Below are positions 1-6,600 of a DNA stretch of 30,356 nucleotides, one piece after another. The position numbers were made by a program, and so were the translations under genes. Numbering within the stretch: position 1 is the first letter of the stretch; each line of letters opens with the position of its first letter. This DNA is from an uncultured Candidatus Saccharibacteria bacterium (GTDB lineage Bacteria; Patescibacteriota; Saccharimonadia; Saccharimonadales; Saccharimonadaceae), in NCBI GenBank assembly GCA_938042055.1, contig CALIRX010000032.1:1-30356 (forward strand), in the 5' to 3' direction. Below the pieces are notes generated by a model, which saw only the letters and a list, made by a program, of their open reading frames with translations, did not search any database and was not told the DNA's origin.

Positions 1-261
1 GCGCCCGCTCGCCCCACCAGAAAAACCCTTTGAATTATCTTTTTGAAATTTCCCCCGCCAATCTTTTTATTTTTTAGTTGAAAAGGGCGTTTTCTGAGTG
101 GAAACGACCATTACCATGGCAGTAGAGGCGTTGAGGCGTCGCCAGGGCAGCAAAGCCGCCGCGCTACATACCCTAACTCGAGTATTAAATACGAATAACC
201 TTTAGCAAATACCTGTGTGTTGGTTTCTTAAAATCAACTATATAGTTATATTAGTAGGTAC
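1..261. other. Left-edge region without a recognised gene
   Basis: I see no gene that I can support here. A 35-codon open frame from a GTG at 98 to a stop at 203-205 reads like an amphipathic, Arg/Ala-rich peptide, but it has no clear ribosome binding site and no family I recognise. It could be the decayed 3' end of an older gene. Bases 100-180 are much more GC-rich than the flanks, which are AT-rich, so the stretch may be a junction between segments of different origin. Confidence 0.4.
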
Positions 262-290
262 TTGCAAATTTATAAAAAATGCTACATAAT
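262..290 (+). promoter_or_regulatory. Promoter of the orphan tRNA / synthetase operon
   Basis: A -35 box TTGCAA (262-267) and a -10 box CATAAT (285-290) are separated by 17 bases. The predicted transcript start (about 297) coincides with the first base of the tRNA at 298. No terminator is visible between the tRNA and the CDS at 395, so tRNA and synthetase should be co-transcribed. Confidence 0.7.
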
Positions 291-297
291 AGTAACC

Positions 298-375
298 GAT
301 CCGGTCGCCAAGTGGTAAGGCGGTAGTTTTCTTACATACTACTTATCGCAGGTTCGATTCCTGCCCGGATCTCCA
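298..375 (+). tRNA. Atypical tRNA with a 10-nt anticodon loop and encoded CCA
   Basis: Most of the cloverleaf is intact. The acceptor stem GATCCGG/CCGGATC has 7 perfect pairs, the D-arm stem GCC/GGC closes a loop containing GG, the T arm is GCAGG-TTCGATT-CCTGC, and U8 and the CCA end (373-375) are present. The anticodon stem GTAGT (323-327)/ACTAC (338-342) is perfect, but it closes a 10-base loop, TTTCTTACAT, instead of 7 bases. The variable loop is 5 bases (TTATC) and the discriminator is U73. The D arm, short variable loop and U73 resemble bacterial tRNA-Cys far more than tRNA-Leu, which has a long variable arm and A73. No anticodon can be assigned safely: 7-base sub-windows would give UCU or UAC but break the stem. 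A synthetase-like gene starts 19 bases downstream, which suggests a dedicated partner. It may be a carrier tRNA that does not decode, a frameshifting tRNA or a decayed copy; the perfect stems argue against decay. Confidence 0.8.
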
Positions 376-394
376 CGAGTCAAACACCCAAGTC

Positions 395-1789
395 ATGAGT
401 AATTTTTTTCTTTCTACCGCATACATTTATCCCGTTTGTCCACTTAGTTTTAATCATGCTCGAATGTTTGTTATTACGGACGTATACAGTAGGTACGAGC
501 AACTAAAGGGAAACTCAGTTTACTTCCCTATAGCAACTCATTTCAGCGGCAATACCGCCCAGCATATAGCTGCTCATTTTAGTGAACTTTTCGCAGTACC
601 AGATCAGTTTGATATGAGTGACGCAACATACCGTTTATTTACTCATTTTTATAAGCTACCTCCCGATATCATCTTTTCATTCACAGATCCGCTTCAGATT
701 CTTCATTATTACAATAAAGAAACGCTTCAGGAATTAACAAGCTTAAAGGTTAATGCAGACTATAAGCATCAGTATACAACGGAAGATCGTGACTTCAGCG
801 CATTTGTTGAAGCAATCATTCTTAAGTATAAAGAAAAAGGTCTTCTAGTGAAAAATACAAAAGGCGACCTCTCACTTCAATATGAGAATGAGTCTTGGCG
901 AGAACTTGCAAGAATGCTGATAGATACAACAGAGTATGTCCATCCGAGACAAAAGAACACTGTTCTGTCGTCTGTAAAGAATATCAGAAGCGACTGGAGT
1001 TTACTCCGTGATAATGGCTACGGCGCAACGTTCAATAATCAGATCGTTGACCCAATGTTCGACAGTGAATTATTTATGGTATTCGATTTATATATCCGGT
1101 TTCGAGATAGATTTCCTAATGAGTCACGCCACCCCAAAGACTTTTTCCATGGTCTATTTGAGCGACTGTCATCAGGCGGGGAGCCAGCAAATAACCTTGA
1201 AGCGATGATTATTGAATGGCTACCCTGTCGACATTTCATCGCCGAAGAACACCTTCGGAACTGGCTTGCTAAGAAAGCGCACGCAGAGAGTGTCTTGCTA
1301 GCAAAAAAATATCAGACACCAAAATATACGATTCTCGGCATGGGACTGCTTGATGGTCGTCGCATGTCTGCCTCTAAAGGTACAGCAATTTTGTCAAAAG
1401 ATTTGATCGAGACCCATGGTGGCCTGAATACTCGCCTTATCATGCTACTACAGGGAGGTCATTTATCTAAGGATTTCACGTACGATGCCCATCTTACAAA
1501 TCGAGTAGACAAAATGGTAAGAGGATTTGCTCGACATGCTATTAAAGTTAGATCAAACCTCACAAAAACTCCAAGCAAAAAGCCCAAGAAAATCATTGAA
1601 CTTGAAGATAAGATTATTGCAAACATCGAGAGTGGGTATCTTAGGAATGCTCTAATACTACTTCTCGATACGTGTCCGAAGATGTTTATCGATCCATCGC
1701 CAACAGAAGCGTATTTCCTGACTGAGTTATATGAAAATTATATCGAACGCGTGTTTGCGCCAGGAGCACTAAATCATCATGAAGCATGA
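395..1789 (+). CDS. Leucyl-tRNA-synthetase-like protein of archaeal type, without editing domain
   Basis: This is a class I aminoacyl-tRNA synthetase paralogue. The N-terminal Rossmann half aligns with archaeal/eukaryotic-type LeuRS: the HIGH region reads SFNH-AR (residues 18-23), followed by D29-V, R33-Y, KG (38-39) and FPIATHFSG (44-52). Residues 86-149 keep the LeuRS pattern YK-P--I---F-DP--I--Y, then D122, YTT (127-129), F134 and KEKG (146-149). The KMSKS loop is RMSASKG (323-329) with typical LeuRS flanks (GMGLLDG before it). At 464 residues it is about half the usual length. The CP1 editing domain is absent and only about 130 residues follow the KMSKS loop, so the anticodon and C-terminal domains are cut down. 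The first His of HIGH is Ser, its Gly is Asn, and the second Lys of KMSKS is Ala326, so activation chemistry may differ. It sits right after the odd tRNA and overlaps the radical SAM gene by 11 bases. The family assignment is strong; substrate and activity are unknown. Confidence 0.85.
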   Translation: MSNFFLSTAYIYPVCPLSFNHARMFVITDVYSRYEQLKGNSVYFPIATHFSGNTAQHIAAHFSELFAVPDQFDMSDATYRLFTHFYKLPPDIIFSFTDPLQILHYYNKETLQELTSLKVNADYKHQYTTEDRDFSAFVEAIILKYKEKGLLVKNTKGDLSLQYENESWRELARMLIDTTEYVHPRQKNTVLSSVKNIRSDWSLLRDNGYGATFNNQIVDPMFDSELFMVFDLYIRFRDRFPNESRHPKDFFHGLFERLSSGGEPANNLEAMIIEWLPCRHFIAEEHLRNWLAKKAHAESVLLAKKYQTPKYTILGMGLLDGRRMSASKGTAILSKDLIETHGGLNTRLIMLLQGGHLSKDFTYDAHLTNRVDKMVRGFARHAIKVRSNLTKTPSKKPKKIIELEDKIIANIESGYLRNALILLLDTCPKMFIDPSPTEAYFLTELYENYIERVFAPGALNHHEA

Positions 1790-2852
1790 AGCGGGGCTAT
1801 TTTCTCCACAGTTCGCTATTGACCAACGAAAAGTCCGAGTTGCAATAGCGGCGACCTGCAACCTTCACTGTAGCTATTGTGACCAGGGGTTAACTCGAAC
1901 AAACAGCAAGATGGGAGCTATGGAGGATTTCCGGAGCACCAACATGCACGAGGGCGTTATTCCAGTGCAAGAGTACCTTCGATCACTTGAGGCACTTCGA
2001 GAATCAGGATATAACGGGGTCACTTTTACCGGCGGCGAGCCTTTATTAAACCCTCACTGGCCTGAGCTTGTATCTGGGTCGAAAGAAATTGGTTTCGAGA
2101 ATGTCAGGCTGACTACTAATGGTCTACTCCTCAGTACCTATATACGGAAAAATGGTAAATTACCAGACGCGCTTGACCTCCTTACTGTAAGTCTAGATAC
2201 GTTTGATGATGCGGAATTTCATCGCGTAACTGGTGGTCACGTTACTAAGGTCCTTGAAGGACTTGAGCTTGTAATGCACACAAATCCAGAACTTCCAATT
2301 AAGGCGAATAAAGTCGTGATGCGGAGTAATCTTTCGAATATATCGGATTATTTAGTCCTCTGTGATAAGCATCCTGCAATTAACCAGCTCACGCTACTTA
2401 ATCTTGTCTGTAAAGATCCGTTGGACGAAAAGGAAAGAGAGTTCTTTAGTGATGAATTTGTGCCACCTGCGGAGATTATGGAGACACTGGCAGACCTTGG
2501 GCTTGCCTTTACGGTCGATTCAAAACATGAGTACGTTACTACTACAGACAGTGGTCTAATCATAAATCTCATGGATACAACTCAGACATTGCGGTCGGCG
2601 ATTTGTGAATCGTGCCCAATATACTGTCAGGAAGGGTTGTTCACGACTCGCATCGCAACTGACGGCACGATCCGCTCATGTGGAGATTTTCACAATAGAC
2701 TACCATATTTCAGATCTACGGAGCTAGGCGATGCTGCACTACGCCTCTCGATACGCGAGCTATTATCCTCCACCTCCCAGGAGGCGGTATTGTCTGACAC
2801 TCTAGCTGGATTCTGTGAGCAGTACGATCTACAGCCCGTTCGAACGAAGTAG
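1779..2852 (+). CDS. MoaA-like radical SAM enzyme with a second cysteine cluster
   Basis: The radical SAM signature CxxxCxxC is at C27, C31 and C34, which should bind the [4Fe-4S] cluster that cleaves S-adenosylmethionine. GGEP follows at residues 85-88, as expected for SAM binding. The C-terminal part has Cys at 276, 279, 283 and 301 around the sequence ATDGTIRSCGDF, much like the auxiliary-cluster region of MoaA/SPASM-type enzymes. MoaA itself ends in a conserved GG pair, which is absent here (the end is PVRTK), and no other molybdopterin genes are visible, so true MoaA function is unlikely. The ATG lies inside the 3' end of the synthetase gene, which suggests translational coupling. Its 3' end overlaps the convergent PurH-like gene by 24 bases. 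The substrate could be a nucleotide, an amino acid, a peptide or the tRNA itself; the sequence does not decide. Confidence 0.85.
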   Translation: MKHEAGLFSPQFAIDQRKVRVAIAATCNLHCSYCDQGLTRTNSKMGAMEDFRSTNMHEGVIPVQEYLRSLEALRESGYNGVTFTGGEPLLNPHWPELVSGSKEIGFENVRLTTNGLLLSTYIRKNGKLPDALDLLTVSLDTFDDAEFHRVTGGHVTKVLEGLELVMHTNPELPIKANKVVMRSNLSNISDYLVLCDKHPAINQLTLLNLVCKDPLDEKEREFFSDEFVPPAEIMETLADLGLAFTVDSKHEYVTTTDSGLIINLMDTTQTLRSAICESCPIYCQEGLFTTRIATDGTIRSCGDFHNRLPYFRSTELGDAALRLSIRELLSSTSQEAVLSDTLAGFCEQYDLQPVRTK

Positions 2853-3407
2853 CACACTTGCGAGAGTTTGCTCATATGTAGCGATCCGGGAGAAGGTTTT
2901 GACTGCCATTTCTTTTCGGAAGTCCCTGTCTAGGGTATCCGCCTTGATGTGGTTTATCGCCGCGTCATAATCGTTAGGGGAGGATATTACTAGCACATCG
3001 CGATAATTAATAGCCGCTGCCTGCAAAAGTGAAACACCGCCAAGATCGACGTGTTGAATAGTAAAATCGAATTCAGTTTTTACAGTATCCTCTACATTTG
3101 TTAAATTACAGACTACAATATCTATACTTGGAATCTGCTCGGCTTCTGTGTCGCGTAAATGCCGCTCGTTTGACCTGGAATAGACGATACCTCCAGCAGT
3201 ATAAAAACTAAAGGATTGAAGGCAATCTTTAAGCGCGTCTGGGTTCTTGGTTATCTCGGAGATAGGCACAAAAGGTATGCCAACCAATTGTAGCTCATTG
3301 CCCGTCCCGGGGGTTGCCGCGATCACATACCCGGCGTCAACTACTGCGCTGGCAAGTGGACCAATGGTGCGTTTGTCATAAACACTGAATAATGCGTACT
3401 TGCTCAT
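2829..3407 (-). CDS. PurH N-terminal (MGS-fold) paralogue, probably not an IMP cyclohydrolase
   Basis: The 192 residues match the MGS-like IMP-cyclohydrolase half of PurH. The start has SVYDKRTI (PurH: SVSDK), then PGT in the phosphate-binding loop, a GGI turn, VVCNL, VDLGG, AAAINYRDV and NDYDAAI. The AICAR transformylase half is missing altogether. In the PurH family the conserved KTLHP segment before GGI, the Tyr of VNLYPF and the Lys of AAAKNH contribute to cyclohydrolase catalysis. Here they are replaced by unrelated residues, Thr and Ile, while the Asp of the DLGG segment is kept. A phosphate- or nucleotide-binding role, or a new lyase/cyclase role, is therefore more likely than IMP synthesis. 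I place the start at the Met giving MSKYALF (3407) and not at an upstream in-frame Met at 3425, because homology begins there and a TATA-rich -10 lies just upstream. It is divergent from the kinase gene. Confidence 0.75.
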   Translation of the reverse strand: MSKYALFSVYDKRTIGPLASAVVDAGYVIAATPGTGNELQLVGIPFVPISEITKNPDALKDCLQSFSFYTAGGIVYSRSNERHLRDTEAEQIPSIDIVVCNLTNVEDTVKTEFDFTIQHVDLGGVSLLQAAAINYRDVLVISSPNDYDAAINHIKADTLDRDFRKEMAVKTFSRIATYEQTLASVLLRSNGL

Positions 3408-3434
3408 ATATATTATATATAGCATAATAAAAAG
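3400..3434. promoter_or_regulatory. Compact divergent promoter region between the PurH-like and kinase genes
   Basis: For the plus-strand kinase, TTGCTC (3400-3405) and CATAAT (3423-3428) are 17 bases apart, and the predicted start is the A of its ATG at 3435, so the mRNA would be leaderless. For the minus-strand gene, TATA-rich hexamers at 3412-3419 lie 5-7 bases from its ATG at 3407. The whole divergent control region is only 27 bases, and the kinase -35 box overlaps the first codon of the other gene. Confidence 0.55.
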
Positions 3435-4040
3435 ATGATAGAAATACCTCAGTCAGAATCGCGCTGCGGAGATTTGATACTGGTTTGTGGTCTTCCATGT
3501 AGTGGAAAATCAACCGCAATCCAGAATGCGCTAAGACATAATTCGGAATTGTTGTATATGAAATCATATACTACCCGCCCAAGAAGACCAGGCGAAGGTG
3601 ATGATGAATATTTCTTTGTTGATGATAGTGGATTCGAGCAAAAGAAATCGTCAGTCCCGCCCGAACACTGGGAGGAATCAGAAACGTACGATAGAAGATA
3701 TGGACAGGACACACACTTTTACAACCAACAAATGGAGCTTGGGCGGTTCGTTATAGGATGTTGCTACCCGTCCCTAGCTGAAGTAGAATCGCTCAGCCCC
3801 TATTACGAAACAACACGCACAAAGGTTATATTTATAGACATTGATGAACGAGTTCGCCGTGAGCGTATGCTTCAGACACGAGGTTCAGAGGCGATCAAGC
3901 GGTTGAAGTATGACGCGGAGTGGAGCGCAGCGCCGGATTTCCTTGCACGAACCGACTACACTATAACGCCGCGCAACCATCTCGAGTATGATCTCGCTGC
4001 ATTTGACGGGGTTGTCAAGCAAATTATGAGTCGTGAATAA
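3435..4040 (+). CDS. Guanylate-kinase-like P-loop kinase
   Basis: The Walker A loop is GLPCSGKST (about residues 19-27). It is followed by the GMP-binding stretch SYTTRPRRPGE with the downstream YFFVD, which matches guanylate kinase (S-TTR-PR-GE-----Y-F). The later segment ESETYDRRYGQD corresponds to the E...YG motif that also contacts the guanine nucleotide. The usual acidic residue of the DIDVQG region is not seen; the equivalent stretch is GCCYPSLAEV, so the phosphate acceptor may not be plain GMP. The 201-residue length is normal for the family. The predicted mRNA starts at the ATG itself. The 3' end overlaps the convergent hydrolase gene by 17 bases. Given its neighbours I infer phosphorylation of a nucleotide-like intermediate. 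A second housekeeping gmk elsewhere in the genome would support that. Confidence 0.75.
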   Translation: MIEIPQSESRCGDLILVCGLPCSGKSTAIQNALRHNSELLYMKSYTTRPRRPGEGDDEYFFVDDSGFEQKKSSVPPEHWEESETYDRRYGQDTHFYNQQMELGRFVIGCCYPSLAEVESLSPYYETTRTKVIFIDIDERVRRERMLQTRGSEAIKRLKYDAEWSAAPDFLARTDYTITPRNHLEYDLAAFDGVVKQIMSRE

Positions 4041-4557
4041 AAGTTTCTATATGACGCACAACGCTAGTGAGGTCAGTATAGGCGTGGTCGGCGGCTGTCA
4101 CTTTCACCACTTCAATGAGTGGTTGTCTTGAGCATAGCTCATTAACTTCATGGTAGTTGCCCATAGGGTCCTTGCTCGCCTGAATACATAATGTTGGCAC
4201 TGAAATACTGCTAATAAGCTGGTTTACATCAATACACTTCTCCGCCATATAGGCGACTGGCAAGCCAATAATGACCATCTTATCGACAGCGGCACCATTA
4301 AGCACCGCATTCACTCCTATTATTGCACCCGCAGACTTCGCAATAACAATCGTTGACTCAAGTGACTTTATGTATTCTTTAAACCTGCATATCTCATTTT
4401 TAATATCGATTTCAGTCTGGTTATCCCAGTGAAGGTAGGGAAATATCTCTGACTCAATTTCATGACTCTTGAGATATCCTGCGAGTTGGTGTAGCCATTC
4501 GCGATTACGAGGGTTTGCACCTGCGAGAAGGAGGATATTAGTATTACTTACTGTCAT
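4024..4557 (-). CDS. Small alpha/beta-hydrolase
   Basis: This 177-residue protein has a single-domain alpha/beta-hydrolase layout. An N-terminal strand NILLLAGANPRN leads to a nucleophile elbow IAKSAGAIIG, in which Ser sits in AKSAG, a variant of GxSxG. An Asp follows in QASKDPMG after strand PTLCIQ, and a His in AADHAYTD near the C-terminus. Those three are the likely catalytic triad. There is no signal peptide or membrane segment, so it should be cytoplasmic. It starts 14 bases inside the end of the transketolase gene, so the two are translationally coupled. Family members cleave esters, thioesters or peptides. In this cluster it might release a product from a carrier such as aminoacyl-tRNA, but that is a guess from context. 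Confidence 0.7.
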   Translation of the reverse strand: MTVSNTNILLLAGANPRNREWLHQLAGYLKSHEIESEIFPYLHWDNQTEIDIKNEICRFKEYIKSLESTIVIAKSAGAIIGVNAVLNGAAVDKMVIIGLPVAYMAEKCIDVNQLISSISVPTLCIQASKDPMGNYHEVNELCSRQPLIEVVKVTAADHAYTDLTSVVRHIETFIHDS

Positions 4558-6505
4558 ATAGCAATTTTAGCGCAGTTAGTGCGATATGTTTAGCGTCCAA
4601 GCCAAAATGACGCTCAAGTTCCTGGATATTTCCTGTCGTTCCATGCTCGAATCCGATGCCATGTATGATAGACGGTCTTTTGGAGTCGGTTTGCCCCAGA
4701 ATCGCGCCCGAGATGCTCGACTGAAGGAGTCGAGAGTTCCCGTTATATACCGTTAATAATGGACCTCCATCGATGACGCCGTCTGTAAGTGCGTTTTCCG
4801 GTTGCTCTTGATTGATAATATTTAAGACATTTGCTGCAATACCGTATTCAGCCTCCAGGAGTTTTGCTGCATCAATACTATTCTGCACCATACCGCCGCT
4901 CGCCGCAATTGCGACTGTCGGCTCCTTGTTCGGCCGATATGTTACGTAGCTATCGATGTTACGCCTATCTTTCTCATCGTATTCCATCGGCCTCGTCACC
5001 TGTGCGTGCAGTCGCACGTACGTCACTCCACTATTCCTAACAAGCGCATGAGAAAAAACATTGTAAAGATCATGAGTATCAGCTGGCTCGTACATGGTCA
5101 ATCCAGGGATACTGTGAAGTCCGCCAGGCTGTCCGGATGACTGATGCGTACCACCATTCCGCTCTTGATATAGTCCTGCGTTTGCACCCGCAATCAACAT
5201 ATTAACACCTCCTTGAGCTGCTGCATTCATCTGATCCATTGCGCGAAATGCAAAAGAATCCCAATAGTGAAGAAGAATACGCGCATCTGGATTCATAGCA
5301 GATATTCCATGCGCCATAGCAACAGCATGCTGTTCTCTAATTCCAACATGATACAGCCGCGCGTAATCGTCGTATCTCATACGATTTTCGGATGGTTTTT
5401 TTACAAAGTCAGGACTTATCATATAGAGTGGCGCAGTGCCGGAAATTGCGATAATTCTTTGGCCAAGTTCTCTATAGAATCGCTCGCGCCCATCATCCAG
5501 ATCAAGCGTTTCGTCACCGTCATAGAATAGCCTGTATGCTTCAGAACCGGTATCGCCAAGAATATCGCTCCTAGGCGGGGTCTGGACTAAACCGCGCGCT
5601 TCTGCGTAGATTCTTGGCTCATCGTAATCTGTTTTTATGCGACAATTGAGGTTCTCGATAGCTTTATCTAGCAGATCATGATCAGTTACACCATAGGTAT
5701 GGTAGCCGCTGTAGTGATCTTCTGCCCCCTCTATTCCCATGCCTTTTGTAGTAGAGGCAATTACACATGTAGGGCGATTAATAGTTTGTAGGTCATGATA
5801 TACACGAAGAATTGCCTCAATATTGTGTCCATCGGGTATTTCAACGACATCCCAGCCATAGCCTTCCCATATATTTTTCAAATTAGCTGTACTATCAACG
5901 TCTTTAGTGGGGCGCGAGAGCTGTTTCTGATTCTTATCAATGATACAAATGAGGTTATTGAGTGACACGCTTGCAGCATGACGGGCTGCCTCGCTTACAT
6001 TGCCTTCCTGCTCCTCGCCGTCACCAAGAAATACAATGACCTTTTTATCACTACCTGCGCTAATCGCTTCACAGGCCGCGCCAACTCCATACGACAACAA
6101 CATACCCAGCGACCCGCTCGGTGTAATATCAACACCTGGCGCGAGTCGCATATCTTCGTGACCCTGAAGTCGTGATCCATAAGATCGATAGGTTTTCAGC
6201 TCCTCTTTTGGCATATACCCCATCATACTAAAAATAGGATATCTGACTGGTCCCTCGTGTCCCCGGATCAATACTATATCGCGGTCTGGATTATCTGGAT
6301 CGTCAACATCAAACCTGAATTCACCACCAAAATACAGTGAGGTCAACAACTCAACCGAAGACGATGATCCACCAATGTGTCCAGTTTTTGCATGACGAAT
6401 GGTCTCGAACGCGTCACGGCGGACACAATCGCTAATCTCATATAGAGCCGAAACGCGGCTATCCTGCTCGACATCAGGAAAAAAAATAGATCGTTCGCTT
6501 GACAA
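4544..6505 (-). CDS. tkt: Transketolase (full length, TTG start)
   Basis: Thiamine-diphosphate enzyme that moves two-carbon ketol units between sugar phosphates. The N-terminal motif KTGHIGGSSS matches the transketolase substrate-binding His segment. The TPP/Mg motif starts GDGEEQEGN and ends in DKNQ. The pyrimidine-binding part has the catalytic Glu in GIREQHAVAMAHG (about residue 390), and the C-terminal domain is present. At 653 residues it is a complete fused transketolase. The start is TTG: the frame fits homology from MSSERS on, and a strong AGAGGAGG Shine-Dalgarno lies 5 bases upstream. A promoter with an extended -10 precedes it. The gene could serve the pentose phosphate pathway, but it is coupled to the hydrolase and belongs to the cluster with the odd tRNA, so a dedicated role making a sugar-derived precursor is possible. 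Confidence 0.9.
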   Translation of the reverse strand: MSSERSIFFPDVEQDSRVSALYEISDCVRRDAFETIRHAKTGHIGGSSSSVELLTSLYFGGEFRFDVDDPDNPDRDIVLIRGHEGPVRYPIFSMMGYMPKEELKTYRSYGSRLQGHEDMRLAPGVDITPSGSLGMLLSYGVGAACEAISAGSDKKVIVFLGDGEEQEGNVSEAARHAASVSLNNLICIIDKNQKQLSRPTKDVDSTANLKNIWEGYGWDVVEIPDGHNIEAILRVYHDLQTINRPTCVIASTTKGMGIEGAEDHYSGYHTYGVTDHDLLDKAIENLNCRIKTDYDEPRIYAEARGLVQTPPRSDILGDTGSEAYRLFYDGDETLDLDDGRERFYRELGQRIIAISGTAPLYMISPDFVKKPSENRMRYDDYARLYHVGIREQHAVAMAHGISAMNPDARILLHYWDSFAFRAMDQMNAAAQGGVNMLIAGANAGLYQERNGGTHQSSGQPGGLHSIPGLTMYEPADTHDLYNVFSHALVRNSGVTYVRLHAQVTRPMEYDEKDRRNIDSYVTYRPNKEPTVAIAASGGMVQNSIDAAKLLEAEYGIAANVLNIINQEQPENALTDGVIDGGPLLTVYNGNSRLLQSSISGAILGQTDSKRPSIIHGIGFEHGTTGNIQELERHFGLDAKHIALTALKLLYDSK

Positions 6506-6510
6506 ACTAG

Positions 6511-6573
6511 CCTCCTCTGAGTTTGTGATTTTAATATTTTATACATTATACCATAATATCCCCCAATGGTTAA
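6511..6573 (-). promoter_or_regulatory. Transketolase promoter and Shine-Dalgarno
   Basis: On the minus strand, -35 TTAACC (6573-6568) and an extended -10 TGG-TATAAT (TATAAT at 6550-6545) are 17 bases apart. This gives a leader of about 33 bases that ends in the SD AGAGGAGG (6518-6511), which decides the TTG start at 6505. Confidence 0.65.
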
Positions 6574-6600
6574 CTATCATCGCCATTGACTTATAGAAGG

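Noticed and set aside
98..205. 35-codon ORF at the left edge
   Set aside because: No SD, no family and no promoter; reported only as part of a region without a recognised gene.
298..375. Ordinary tRNA-Arg(UCU), tRNA-Val(UAC) or tRNA-Cys
   Set aside because: Each standard anticodon requires breaking a perfect 5-pair stem or adding a bulge; the 10-base loop is the simplest reading.
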